Shown: piece after piece, positions 53,901 through 61,488 of the stretch
How the letters are laid out: every line of letters starts with the position of its first letter
Position numbering within the stretch: the first letter of the stretch is position 1
Assembly: GCA_026125895.1 (NCBI GenBank)
Contig: JAHCKG010000003.1
Coordinates: forward strand, 209,101 to 273,100
Direction: 5' to 3'
Length of the DNA: 64,000 nucleotides
Source: Pseudolabrys sp.
GTDB taxonomy: Bacteria > Pseudomonadota > Alphaproteobacteria > Rhizobiales > Xanthobacteraceae
The notes under the pieces: model-generated
The model's input: the letters and a program-made list of their open reading frames with translations, nothing else
What the model was told of the DNA's origin: nothing
Databases searched by the model: none
Translations under genes and position numbers: made by a program

Positions 53901-54155
53901 AGAGCTCGACGACGTCATCGTCTGCAGCGACGGGATCTGGCCGAATGAGCGCTCCAGCGGCGCGGTGACCAGAGCGGCCACGGCGTCGGGATTGGCGCCG
54001 GGGAGCTGCGTCGTCACCTGCACGGTCGGGAAATCGACCTGCGGCAGCGCCGACACCGGCAGCCACCAGTAGCCGAGCGCGCCGGCCAGCATCACCGCGA
54101 CGCCGAGCAGCGACGTGGCGATGGGGCGGTGAATGAAGGGCGAGGAGACGCTCAT
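50955..54155 (-). CDS. RND-family efflux pump (HAE1, MdtB-like) with Thr/Ser-rich loop insertion
   Basis: A 1066-residue inner-membrane pump. It starts MSVSSPFIHRPIATSLLGVA; TM4 reads GFVVDDAIVMIENIVRHIED with the proton-relay Asp pair. Residues about 772-809 are a Thr/Ser/Asn/Gly-rich insertion between GKIYV and VPLAAFARF, where other RND pumps have a short hairpin. ATG 54155 is preferred over the in-frame GTG at 54167. It is flanked on both sides by class C repeats that share 72 identical bases. Partner of the MdtC-like pump. Confidence 0.92.
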   Translation of the reverse strand: MSVSSPFIHRPIATSLLGVAVMLAGALGYWWLPVSALPQVDFPTVQVTTQLPGANPDAVAALVTAPLERSFGQIPSLQTMTSSSSFGISQVTLQFDLDRDIDGAAQDVQAAISSARSTLPANLPYPPVYSKVNPADTPIITLALRSDNIALRELSDMANTILAPRLSEVSGVGRVSVQGGIKPAVRIQADLSRLAAYGIALEDLRSAIVGANVAGAKGALDGAQQSYTIAANDQLASAAAYRNTVIAYRNGAPVLLSDVADVVDGLENDKVGATYHGKPAIVIDVQRQPGANVIETVQRLKNELPRLQRILPAGARLTVVTDRTETIRASIHDVQFTLVLSIALVVLVVLIFLRTVRATVIAGVALPLSLIATFGVMYFAGFSLDNLSLMALTIGTGFVVDDAIVMIENIVRHIEDGESPLEAALKGAKEIGFTVISLTLSLIAVFIPLLFMTGLVGRMFREFALTLTIAVVASAVVSLTLTPMMCARLLRREKENAGNRLTRAFSDYTDRTIEGYRKSLEWVLERRRATLFVTFLTVAATLALYIVMPKGFLPLQDTGQITAVTEAGTDVSFEEMARRQAQIEGIVRADPDVASVASVIGVSTVNATPNAGRLTISLKPRSERTDLVAAIIQRLKGKVTGIPGMTVYFQATQDIQISTRASRAQYQYTLTGSDAAEVTQWADKLAARLRSDPVMREVASEAQEGGPRIMVNVDREKAGRLGVSMQSVTDTLYDAFGQRQISTIYGQANQYRVILEAQPRYQQDPSALGKIYVTGATTSTGTTATASNTASGITSTNTSATPNTVTGSNQVPLAAFARFEYTAAPLAIAHQEQFPSVTISFDLAPGYALSDAVKAIDAAQRDIGMPASVSGSYSGDAAEFAKSLAGEPWLILAAVIAIYIVLGVLYESFIHPLTILSTLPSAGVGALLALMLTGYDLSVIALIGIVLLMGIVKKNAILMIDFALEAEREQGMSPEQSIVQAALLRFRPIMMTTLAALFGALPLALESGTGSELRNPLGITIVGGLLLSQLLTLYTTPVIYLYMEQLRAYLSPARPRRAAPSQQPAE

Positions 54156-54193
54156 ATCGTCATGCACTCGAAAGCTGCGGCAGACTCAGCGCT

Positions 54194-54340
54194 TTCCCTC
54201 CCCCCATAGGCGAGCGAACGCTCGCCGTTCGGCGAGCTATGTGGGGGAGGGTTAGGGAGGGGGGTCGTAGCGATGCGACGCGGCCGCTTCTTCAAATAGG
54301 ACCCCCACCCCCAACCCCTCCCCACAAGGGGGAGGGGAGT
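54194..54340. repeat. Palindromic repeat, class C, between the fusion-protein and pump genes
   Basis: Begins with the 72-base segment shared exactly with 50780-50851 and ends CCCCTCCCCACAAGGGGGAG. It is in the same orientation as that copy, so the two form direct repeats about 3.4 kb apart around the MdtB-like gene. Confidence 0.88.
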
Positions 54341-54369
54341 AGGCTGAGTTTGCGGAGCAGTGTTTCGCA

Positions 54370-55665
54370 TCATTGACCCCGGTTCGGTCTTTGCTGCCCG
54401 TTCGCCCCCGGTGCTCCGTTCTGTCGCTGTCCGCGTTGCCGCGGCGCCGTCGCTTCCGGCGCCGGCGTGCCGTCGCCCGAACTCACCTTCACCTTGCTGC
54501 CGTCGGTCAGGCGCGCGAAGCCGGTGGTCACCACCTCTTCCGGCGGCGTCAGTCCGCTCTTCACCACGGTCTGGGTCTCGTCCTGCTTCTGCACGACGAT
54601 CGGCCGCATGGTGACGGCGCCATCCTTGATCACATAGACGAAGGTGCCGTTCGGCCCGCGCTGCACCGCGCCGGTCGGAATGGTGACGACGTGCTGCAAG
54701 GTATCGACCAGCAGCCGGATGTTGATGAACTGGCCCGGCCATAGTTGCAGGGAGGCGTTGGGGAATTCGGCCTTCATCTTCACGGTGCCGGTCGTCGAAT
54801 CGACCTGGTTGTCGACCACGGTGAGCTTGCCGTGATCGACGATCGCATCGTTGTCGGAGCGTTGCGCATCGACCGCGAGCGGGCCCTTGGCGAAGGCGTC
54901 GTTGACGCGCTGCAGATCCTGCTGCGGAATGTTGAACTGCACCGAGATCGGCTTGACCTGGGTAATGACGACGATGCCGGTCGAATCCGAGGCGCGCACG
55001 ATGTTGCCTTCGTCGACCTGGCGGATGCCGGTGCGGCCGTCGATCGGCGCGCGGATGGTGGCATAGCCGAGCGTCGCCTGCGCGCTCTCGATCGAGGCCT
55101 GATCGGACTGCACCTGCGCCGTCAGTTGCGCGACCAGCGAACGCTGCGTGTCGGCCTGCTGCTTGTTGATGGCGTTGGTGGCGGCAAGCTGTTCGTAGCG
55201 CGCCAGATCGTTTTTGGCGTTGGTGAGCAACGCATCGTCCTGCGCCTTCTTGGCGATCGCCTGGTCGAGCGCGGCCTGGAACGTCACCGGGTCGATCTGC
55301 GCCAGCACATCGCCTTTCTTAACGTCCTGGCCTTCCTTGAAATTGACGCTCAGCAGCTTGCCGTCCACCTGCGGCCGCACCGTCACGGTGTTGAGCGCGC
55401 GCGCGGTGCCGACGGCGTCGAGATAGACCGGCACCTCGGAATATTGGGCGGTGGCGGCCAGCACCGGCACCGGGCCGTCGCCGGCGAAGAAGCGGCCGCG
55501 CCGCTGCTGCTGCTGGCCCGCGGTGCCGAACACATAATACAGCGCCGCGGCGACGCCGATCAGCACGACCAGATAGATCCCATAGCGCCGCCAGCGCGGC
55601 CGCGGCTTTGCCGGCGTTGTCACGACCTCCTTGCGGATATCTTTCTGCGGGACGTTGACGTTCAT
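54370..55665 (-). CDS. RND efflux membrane-fusion protein (MdtA-like)
   Basis: A 431-residue periplasmic adaptor anchored by one N-terminal helix (YGIYLVVLIGVAAALYYVF, about residues 29-47). GTARALNTVTVRPQVDGKLL and the lipoyl/coiled-coil region (residues about 85-210), then the DSTGIVVITQVKPISVQF barrel region, follow the HlyD/AcrA order. The tail after residue 400 is Gly/Gln/Arg-rich and probably disordered. It joins the RND pumps to the outer-membrane factor. It overlaps the TolC-like gene by 4 bases. Confidence 0.9.
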   Translation of the reverse strand: MNVNVPQKDIRKEVVTTPAKPRPRWRRYGIYLVVLIGVAAALYYVFGTAGQQQQRRGRFFAGDGPVPVLAATAQYSEVPVYLDAVGTARALNTVTVRPQVDGKLLSVNFKEGQDVKKGDVLAQIDPVTFQAALDQAIAKKAQDDALLTNAKNDLARYEQLAATNAINKQQADTQRSLVAQLTAQVQSDQASIESAQATLGYATIRAPIDGRTGIRQVDEGNIVRASDSTGIVVITQVKPISVQFNIPQQDLQRVNDAFAKGPLAVDAQRSDNDAIVDHGKLTVVDNQVDSTTGTVKMKAEFPNASLQLWPGQFINIRLLVDTLQHVVTIPTGAVQRGPNGTFVYVIKDGAVTMRPIVVQKQDETQTVVKSGLTPPEEVVTTGFARLTDGSKVKVSSGDGTPAPEATAPRQRGQRQNGAPGANGQQRPNRGQ

Positions 55666-57176
55666 TGCGGTTGGCTTTGGCTGTCCAGAGCGATCTGGGG
55701 TTTCGGCGACCAGCCCCCACCGAGTGCCTGATAAAGACTGACGATGGCCTGCATGCGGGCGAGGCGCGCCTGCACCAGGGAATCCTGCGCCGTGAACAAG
55801 GTCTGCTGCGTCTGCAGCACCGTCACGAGATCGACGGTGCCTTCGCGCAGGCGCTGCTCGGCGATGTCGAAGGCGCTCTGCGAGGCCGTCACCACGGCCT
55901 GCTGCAAGCGCTCGCGCTGCGTGCTGGTGCGGATGGCGCTGAGTGCGGTTTCGACGTCGGAGAAAGCGGAGATCACCGCCTGCCGGTAGTTCTGCAACAA
56001 CTCGTCCTGCCGGCCTTTTTGCAGATCGACATTGCCGGTGAGACGGCCGCCTTCGAAGATCGGCTGCGTCAGGCCGCCGGCGGCGCTGAAGAACACGGAC
56101 TCCGGCCGCGTCAGTAGCTTGAACACCGAACTTTGATAACCGCCTTCGCCGGTCAGCGCGATGCTCGGCAGAAGTTGCGCGCGCGCGTTGTAGACATTGG
56201 CGTTGGCGGCGGCGAGCTGCGCCTCGGCCTCGCGGATGTCGGGGCGCTGCGCCAGCAGTTCGGACGGCAGGCCGGGCGTCACGCGCGGCACGGCGATGGC
56301 GCGGAGCGAGCCGCCGCGGACATGGACGCGCTCGGGCGAGCGTCCCATCAGTACGGCCAGCGCGTTGCGGAATTGCGCCACGGTTTGCTCGAGCACCGGA
56401 ATGGCGGCGCGCTGCGTCGCCACCAGGCTCTCCTGCTGCGACACTTCGAGCGCCGAGGCGGTGCCGGCATTGACGCGCTGGCGGATCAGGCCGAGCACGC
56501 GCTCGGCGGCAGTGAGGTTGTTGCGCGCGACGCGCAGGCGGTCTTGCGCCGCCAGCACCTGAAAGTACGAATTCGCCGCGGTGGCAATGGTGGCGAGCGT
56601 CACCACTTCACGGTCGAAACGGCTGGCGACGGCCGATTGCTCGAGCGAGCGCAAGGCCGCGCGGTTCTTGCCCCAGAAATCGATCTCGTAGCTGGCCGAC
56701 AGCGACGCGGTCAGCGTGTTGCCGACGCGGAATCCGCTGTTGTCGACGAAGGCCCGGCCATTGCCGAGGCCGGTAGTCTTCGAGGACTGGCTGCGCACGG
56801 CGTCCCCGTTGAAGTCGATGGCCGGCAGCAGCGCCGAACCGGCGATGCGCGAATTGGCGTCGGCCTGGACGATGCGCGCGACCGCGGCGGCGATATCGAG
56901 ATTGTTCTCGCGGGCCTGTTCGACAATGTCGGTGAGCTCGCGCGAGCGGAAGCCGCGCCACCAGTCGAGCGTCGGCAGGGCGGCTTCGGCGATCTTCGGG
57001 TTGGCCGACGAGCCGCTATAGCGTGCGGGAATGTCGAGGCCGGGCTCCGGCTGCTGATCGGTCAGCAGGCAGCCGCCCAACGTCAACGTCAGTCCGGTTC
57101 CCAGAAGCATCATCGACAATCGGCGTCGTGCCGCCTTGTTCCCGACCGGCCCCCGCTCCGTATTCTCCGAACGCAT
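55662..57176 (-). CDS. Outer-membrane efflux lipoprotein (TolC/NodT family)
   Basis: A 504-residue outer-membrane factor. A lipobox LTLGGC marks the processing site near residue 35, so the mature protein is lipid-anchored. Two repeats of the OEP domain follow, with SYEIDFWGKNRAALRSLEQS in the first and PSIALTGEGGYQSS in the second, both NodT hallmarks. It forms the exit duct for the RND pumps. Start 57176 (MRSENTERGPVGNKAARR) is chosen; another in-frame start lies at 57218. The long basic leader before the lipobox is unusual but seen in this family. Confidence 0.9.
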   Translation of the reverse strand: MRSENTERGPVGNKAARRRLSMMLLGTGLTLTLGGCLLTDQQPEPGLDIPARYSGSSANPKIAEAALPTLDWWRGFRSRELTDIVEQARENNLDIAAAVARIVQADANSRIAGSALLPAIDFNGDAVRSQSSKTTGLGNGRAFVDNSGFRVGNTLTASLSASYEIDFWGKNRAALRSLEQSAVASRFDREVVTLATIATAANSYFQVLAAQDRLRVARNNLTAAERVLGLIRQRVNAGTASALEVSQQESLVATQRAAIPVLEQTVAQFRNALAVLMGRSPERVHVRGGSLRAIAVPRVTPGLPSELLAQRPDIREAEAQLAAANANVYNARAQLLPSIALTGEGGYQSSVFKLLTRPESVFFSAAGGLTQPIFEGGRLTGNVDLQKGRQDELLQNYRQAVISAFSDVETALSAIRTSTQRERLQQAVVTASQSAFDIAEQRLREGTVDLVTVLQTQQTLFTAQDSLVQARLARMQAIVSLYQALGGGWSPKPQIALDSQSQPQ

Positions 57177-57230
57177 AGACTGAACTCTCAAAGCAACAAA
57201 CAAAGACGAGGGCGGCAATATAAACTTGTT

Positions 57231-57704
57231 TTAGCGCTTGGCCGAGCGGTTGCGGCGCCAGTCCGCCAGAGCGGTGCGTCCGTTCTGCGACATCTGTTCG
57301 GTGGCGCTGGCGAAAGCATTCTGCACGGCGATGTCGAAAGCCTGACGCGCCGCGCGGGTGTCGTTCATCGCCGCGCGCATCGCGGCGGGGTCGAACGGCT
57401 CCTTGCGCAGGTTGTCGCGAATGCTCTCCTGCGCCGCGCGATAGGCGGTCTGCGTCTTCTCGATGGCCGGGCGGTTGGCCTCCATCTGCTTCAGCAAAAT
57501 GTCGCGGTCGGCTTGGGGCAGGCCTTCGGCCAGCCGCTCGGTGCGCACGAAGACGTCGCGGTCCCAGGTTCGCGGCGGCGGCGCCGGACGCACCGCCATG
57601 GCGATGGCGATGCCGATGAAGAACAGGTTGAGCGCCAGCGAGCCGAGCAGCAGCCAGCGCGTGGCCGGCCGCGTCGTCGCCGCCGTGAAGTGCGTCGCGG
57701 TCAT
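57231..57704 (-). CDS. Periplasmic sensor of the Metal_resist/Spy type
   Basis: A 157-residue membrane-anchored periplasmic protein. One N-terminal helix (LLLGSLALNLFFIGIAIAMA, about residues 18-37) is followed by a helical hairpin domain, FVRTERLAEGLPQADRDIL then AMRAAMNDTRAARQAFD. This matches the Metal_resist (heavy-metal sensor) group that includes CnrX. It contains no Cys and few His, so direct metal binding is not obvious. Its start overlaps the preceding anti-sigma-like gene by 4 bases. The likely role is to sense an envelope signal and release the sigma factor. Confidence 0.78.
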   Translation of the reverse strand: MTATHFTAATTRPATRWLLLGSLALNLFFIGIAIAMAVRPAPPPRTWDRDVFVRTERLAEGLPQADRDILLKQMEANRPAIEKTQTAYRAAQESIRDNLRKEPFDPAAMRAAMNDTRAARQAFDIAVQNAFASATEQMSQNGRTALADWRRNRSAKR

Positions 57705-58051
57705 GGACGTGCTCCGGACAGCGGTTCGGGATCGAACACGAAGAAGCCGGCGTCGGCGTTGCTGACGACGGTGGTCTGGTCGAGCTGGTCGATGGTGCGG
57801 TCGAGACCGGCGATGCCGATGTAGAAGCCGAGCAGGCCGCTGCAGGCGAGCGCCGCCATGCGCGACCACGACGGCGCGAACTGCCAGTCGAGCAGCACCG
57901 CGGGCAGCTTCCAGAATGGCACCTTCTGGCGCGGCAAAGGCGGCCGCAGCCGGTTCATCACGCGCGCTACCGCGGCGGTGTCCGTCTCGCGCGGTGCCGT
58001 TACGCGCTTGAGCGCGGCGTCGAGAAAATCAGGATCAAGTTTCTTGGTCAT
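57701..58051 (-). CDS. Probable membrane-bound anti-sigma factor
   Basis: A 116-residue protein with a cytoplasmic N-terminal half (residues 1-72: LDPDFLDAALKRV, RVMNRLRPPLPRQ), one membrane helix (MAALACSGLLGFYIGIAGL, about residues 75-93) and a short periplasmic tail. It has no zinc-binding HxxxCxxC motif. Size and topology recall CnrY-type anti-sigmas. It lies 16 bases after the ECF sigma gene and overlaps the sensor gene by 4 bases, so the three form one signalling unit. Anti-sigma activity is inferred from position and topology. Confidence 0.65.
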   Translation of the reverse strand: MTKKLDPDFLDAALKRVTAPRETDTAAVARVMNRLRPPLPRQKVPFWKLPAVLLDWQFAPSWSRMAALACSGLLGFYIGIAGLDRTIDQLDQTTVVSNADAGFFVFDPEPLSGARP

Positions 58052-58067
58052 GTCACGCGACCCCTCA

Positions 58068-58625
58068 TCAATCTTCGTCATCGGCGTTGTCGCCGAGCCC
58101 GCGCCGCAGGTTCTGCTTGGCGCGCACCAATAAAGTCTCGACCGCTGAAACGGTCGTCCCCATCACCTCGGCGACCTCGGCGTTGCTCATGCCGTCACCG
58201 TAAGTGAGCACAACGGCCGTCCGCTGCCGGTCCGGCAGTTTGCCGATCGCCTGCTGGACCAGGCGGTCGCGTTCGTTCTGTTCCGCGGTCTCGCCGGCGT
58301 CCGGCGAAGGGTCGGCGATTTCGCCGGCCTGGTCGAGATCGACCCAGGGCGCCTTGCGCTTGCGGTCGAGGCACAGGTTGACCACGATCCGCGTGAGCCA
58401 GGTGCGGAACGCCGCCAGAGGCTGCCAGCGCGGGGCGTGGGTCCAGACCCGGAGCATGGCCTCCTGGACCACGTCCTCGGCGTCCGCGGCGTTGCCGAGG
58501 ATGCGCCGGGCGAGCCCCAGCATCGCCCCGACATGACGGAGGGACAGGCTTCGGTACGCGGCCTCGTCCCCCTGCGCCACCCGCGCCATGAGGGCCAGAT
58601 CGCTGGCGTCGTCGTTATCGTCCAT
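58068..58625 (-). CDS. ECF-type RNA polymerase sigma factor
   Basis: A 185-residue sigma factor. The sigma-2 region (about residues 15-85) includes GNAADAEDVVQEAMLRVW and FRTWLTRIVVNLCLDRKRK. The sigma-4 region (about residues 125-175) includes LPDRQRTAVVLTYGDGMSN and AEVMGTTVSAVETLLVRAKQ. No C-terminal extension. It heads the seven-gene minus-strand run sigma, anti-sigma, sensor, outer-membrane factor, adaptor, two pumps, and probably activates its own operon. The 218 bases upstream (58626-58843) showed no recognisable ECF promoter. Confidence 0.92.
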   Translation of the reverse strand: MDDNDDASDLALMARVAQGDEAAYRSLSLRHVGAMLGLARRILGNAADAEDVVQEAMLRVWTHAPRWQPLAAFRTWLTRIVVNLCLDRKRKAPWVDLDQAGEIADPSPDAGETAEQNERDRLVQQAIGKLPDRQRTAVVLTYGDGMSNAEVAEVMGTTVSAVETLLVRAKQNLRRGLGDNADDED

Positions 58626-58843
58626 GTCGCGCCGGCGGCCGCCATCGGAAACACCACGTCATCATTGTCGGTCTATCCGATAAACGCATGACTGCGCCAA
58701 AACCTGTGGTGTCCCTGGGCCGCGGATACGGCATTCCACCCATCGCCCCGGAGACTAAGCTATTGAATTAATGCTGGTTTGCAAGATTACCCCGGTACGG
58801 CGATCCTGACCAAGCGGAAATTGCCGCCGTTTTTACGCCGCCC

Positions 58844-60091
58844 TCAGCCGGTGCGGCCGACATCCGCCAGCGCGAAGCCGGCGACGCGCTTGTAGCTGTC
58901 CGACAGCGCCTTGAGTTCGTCCTGGCTGATGTAGTCCTCGAGATTGTCGAACGGCCGGTCGCCGACCAGTTCCTCGACCTTGATGTTGATGAAATCCGGT
59001 GGCTGCGCGCGGTTGGTGCGCACCACTTGCGCGGCCGGTTCGGCGCGTGCCGTCTCATAGGCCTTGAGTGCGTCGCGCGGATCGGCGGCCTGGGCGCCGG
59101 ACTGGGCGGTGGCCTTGGCGAGGCAATCGGCCAGCGTCCGGGCGTCGATGGCGGCCTGTGCGCCGCCATTGGAGCCGCGCGGATACATCGGATGCGCGGC
59201 ATCGCCTCCCAGCGTGACGCGGCCGAAGGTCCACCGCGAGATCGGATCCTTGTCGACCATCGGATATTCAAGGATCTGGTCGGCGTCGCGGATCATCTGC
59301 GCGACGTCGAGCCAGTCGAAGCGCCAGCTTTCGTAGATCGGGAAGAAGTCGGCGAGATTGCCGGGCTTGTTCCAGTCGTTCTGCGCCCGCGCGTCGTCGC
59401 GCTTGATCTCGGCCATCCAGTTGATGAGCTGGTTGCCTTGCCCGTCGACGTTATCGACGATCGGATAAATCACCATCTTGCCGGTGTTGATCGAGCCGAC
59501 GCGCATGTAAGTGCGGCCGTCGAGAATCGGCTTGCGCCGCGTCACGCCGCGCCAGGTGTTGATGCCGGTGAAGACGACCTTGTCGTCGGGATAGAACTGC
59601 TTGCGGATCGCCGAATTGATGCCGTCGCAGGCGACGACGATGTCTGCGCGGACCGCCTCGCGATCCTTGAAGCGGACGGTGACGCCGGCCTCGTCCTGCT
59701 CGACGCCGGTACATTCGTGGCCGGTCACGACGGCGTCCTCGCCGAGCTCGCGGCACACCGCGTTGTACAAAATGAGGTGCAGCTTGCCGCGGTGGATGCC
59801 GACTTCCGGATAGGCGTAGCCGGCGAATTTCCCGCGCTCCTCGCGGTAAATGAGCTGGCCGAAGCGGTTGTAGAAGCGGCTCTCGCGGTTCTCGATGCCG
59901 GCGGCCAGCAGTTCCTCGCCCAGCCCGAGAGCGGAGAATTCGCGCATGGCGTGGGGCAGCAGGGTGATGCCGACGCCGAGCGGCTTGATCGTGGGAACGC
60001 GCTCATAGACCCGGGCGGCGATGCCGCGCTTTTTCAGGTGCAGGGCGAGCGAGAGCCCGCAGACGCCGCCGCCGATGATCGCTATCGTCAT
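58844..60091 (-). CDS. FAD-dependent monooxygenase, class A
   Basis: A 415-residue single-component flavoprotein hydroxylase. FAD motifs: IIGGGVCGLSLALHLKKRG at the start, the DG motif VVACDGINSAIRKQ, and the GD motif LGGDAAHPMYPRGSNG. It uses NAD(P)H and O2 to hydroxylate a ring or oxidise a carbon next to a carbonyl. The active-site region is PhzS/salicylate-hydroxylase-like by overall layout, but the substrate is unknown. Length is normal. It is monocistronic and divergent from the L,D-transpeptidase gene. Confidence 0.88.
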   Translation of the reverse strand: MTIAIIGGGVCGLSLALHLKKRGIAARVYERVPTIKPLGVGITLLPHAMREFSALGLGEELLAAGIENRESRFYNRFGQLIYREERGKFAGYAYPEVGIHRGKLHLILYNAVCRELGEDAVVTGHECTGVEQDEAGVTVRFKDREAVRADIVVACDGINSAIRKQFYPDDKVVFTGINTWRGVTRRKPILDGRTYMRVGSINTGKMVIYPIVDNVDGQGNQLINWMAEIKRDDARAQNDWNKPGNLADFFPIYESWRFDWLDVAQMIRDADQILEYPMVDKDPISRWTFGRVTLGGDAAHPMYPRGSNGGAQAAIDARTLADCLAKATAQSGAQAADPRDALKAYETARAEPAAQVVRTNRAQPPDFINIKVEELVGDRPFDNLEDYISQDELKALSDSYKRVAGFALADVGRTG

Positions 60092-60244
60092 GGTTGTTTC
60101 TTCTCCCGCGCCGATCCTGCCCGCCAGGTGGAACGGCCGTCTGCTTGACCGGCACAGGAAGCAATTGAGCCCGGCGTGTCAATTCGCCTGTTCCGCGAAG
60201 CAAATGCTCCGCTGGCCGGCCCGGGGCGGCCAGCGACCGTGGCA

Positions 60245-60260
60245 ATAACGCAACCGTTAT
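60245..60260. promoter_or_regulatory. Palindrome in the divergent monooxygenase/transpeptidase gap
   Basis: ATAACG-CAAC-CGTTAT is a perfect 6-4-6 palindrome. It is 110 bases upstream of the transpeptidase ATG and about 154 bases upstream of the monooxygenase start. Symmetry only; no further recognisable element in the 279-base gap. Confidence 0.4.
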
Positions 60261-60370
60261 GGCGCACGGGCAATATTGGCGATTCTGGTCTTGAATGTGC
60301 CTTGATCCGGGGGCAATCAGAGGCCGGATCGGCGGCCGGCGGGGCGGCCGACCCCTCTCAAAGGTGTTAG

Positions 60371-61417
60371 ATGGCTCGTCCTCTCGGCTCTCTTATTTTG
60401 TCTTTGCCGGTGGCCCTCGTTCTCGCGGTGCCGGCTGCCCAGGCTCAATCTTCGGCCGCGACCCGGAACAACTCGTTCGATCTGTTCGGCCTGTTCCAGA
60501 GCGGCGACGACAGCCGCGACGACGTCCGTCAGGTCCAGGCGCAGGTTCAGCCGTCGATGGGCGGCTCCAGCCAGATTCAGTCCGAAGGCCTGCCCCCGCC
60601 GGGTCTGGCCCCTGCCGACATGCCGGCCTCGAATGGCCTGCCGCCCGCCAGCGGCCCGGGCCCGGCGCCGATCGGTAACCAGTTCGGCCACCAGTTCGGC
60701 AACCAGCCCGCCGTTCAGAACGACCCGAATGCCATCGCCGTGGCCCGCCCGCCGGCCGCCCTCGGCGGCCGCTCCGCCGCGCCGGCCGCGGTGCCGAACG
60801 AAAGCGTCATGGCGCTGCCGCCCGAGGATCAGCCGGAGCAAGGTCAGCCCAAGGAACTGGCGCCGAACCTGAAGCGCCAGCTCGTCGATTACACGACCAA
60901 GGAGCCGGCCGGCACCATCATCGTCGATACGGCGAACACCTATCTCTATCTCGTGCTCGGCGGCGGCAAGGCGCTGCGTTACGGCGTACGCGTCGGCCGC
61001 GAAGGCTTCACCTGGACCGGCACCGAGCGCATCACCAAGATGGCGGAATGGCCGGACTGGCATCCGCCGGCGGAGATGATCGAGCGCCAGCCCTACCTGC
61101 CGCGCTTCATGGCCGGCGGCGATGGCAACCCGCTCGGCGCCCGCGCGATGTATCTCGGCAAGACCTTGTACCGCATCCACGGCACCAACCAGCCTTCGAC
61201 GATCGGCCACTACGTGTCGTCCGGCTGCGTCGGCATGCTCAACGAGGACGTGGAGGATCTGTTCAGCCGCGTCCAGGTCGGCACCCGCGTCGTGGTGCTG
61301 CCCGGCAAGGCGCCGGCCGCCGACACGGTGGCGCAGGGTCCGCAGCCGCCCGCCAATCCCATGGCGCCGCCGGCTCCGGCCAACCCCATGGCGCCGCCGA
61401 AGCCGGTCGCGCGCTGA
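60371..61417 (+). CDS. L,D-transpeptidase (YkuD domain), secreted
   Basis: A 348-residue exported enzyme that makes 3-3 cross-links in peptidoglycan or anchors proteins to it. The signal peptide (residues 1-25, ending AQA-QS) is followed by a Pro/Gln/Gly-rich linker to about residue 165. The catalytic YkuD domain (about 175-305) has HGTNQPSTIGHYVSSGC, with H270, H280 and Cys286 in the expected places. The tail is proline-rich with two NPMAPP repeats. A terminator 24 bases after the stop shows a single-gene unit. Confidence 0.9.
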   Translation: MARPLGSLILSLPVALVLAVPAAQAQSSAATRNNSFDLFGLFQSGDDSRDDVRQVQAQVQPSMGGSSQIQSEGLPPPGLAPADMPASNGLPPASGPGPAPIGNQFGHQFGNQPAVQNDPNAIAVARPPAALGGRSAAPAAVPNESVMALPPEDQPEQGQPKELAPNLKRQLVDYTTKEPAGTIIVDTANTYLYLVLGGGKALRYGVRVGREGFTWTGTERITKMAEWPDWHPPAEMIERQPYLPRFMAGGDGNPLGARAMYLGKTLYRIHGTNQPSTIGHYVSSGCVGMLNEDVEDLFSRVQVGTRVVVLPGKAPAADTVAQGPQPPANPMAPPAPANPMAPPKPVAR

Positions 61418-61440
61418 ACGGTTTCGCCGAACGACAATAA

Positions 61441-61469
61441 AAAAGCCGGGCCTCGCGCCCGGCTTTTTT
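61441..61469. terminator. Rho-independent terminator, bidirectional
   Basis: AAAAGCCGGGC pairs with GCCCGGCTTTT around loop CTCGC and is followed by TTTTTT. It lies between the convergent transpeptidase and chemoreceptor genes, with A- and T-runs that serve both strands. Confidence 0.92.
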
Positions 61470-61488
61470 CATGACGGCAGTTGCCAGA

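Noticed and set aside
47588-54155. Heavy-metal RND exporter (CzcA/CnrA type)
   Set aside because: Both pumps have the Asp-Asp relay GFVVDDAIV of hydrophobe exporters, despite the metal-sensor-like gene upstream.
54156-54167. GTG start for the MdtB-like pump
   Set aside because: ATG 54155 begins the conserved MSVSSPFIHRPIA; the GTG adds only MHDD.
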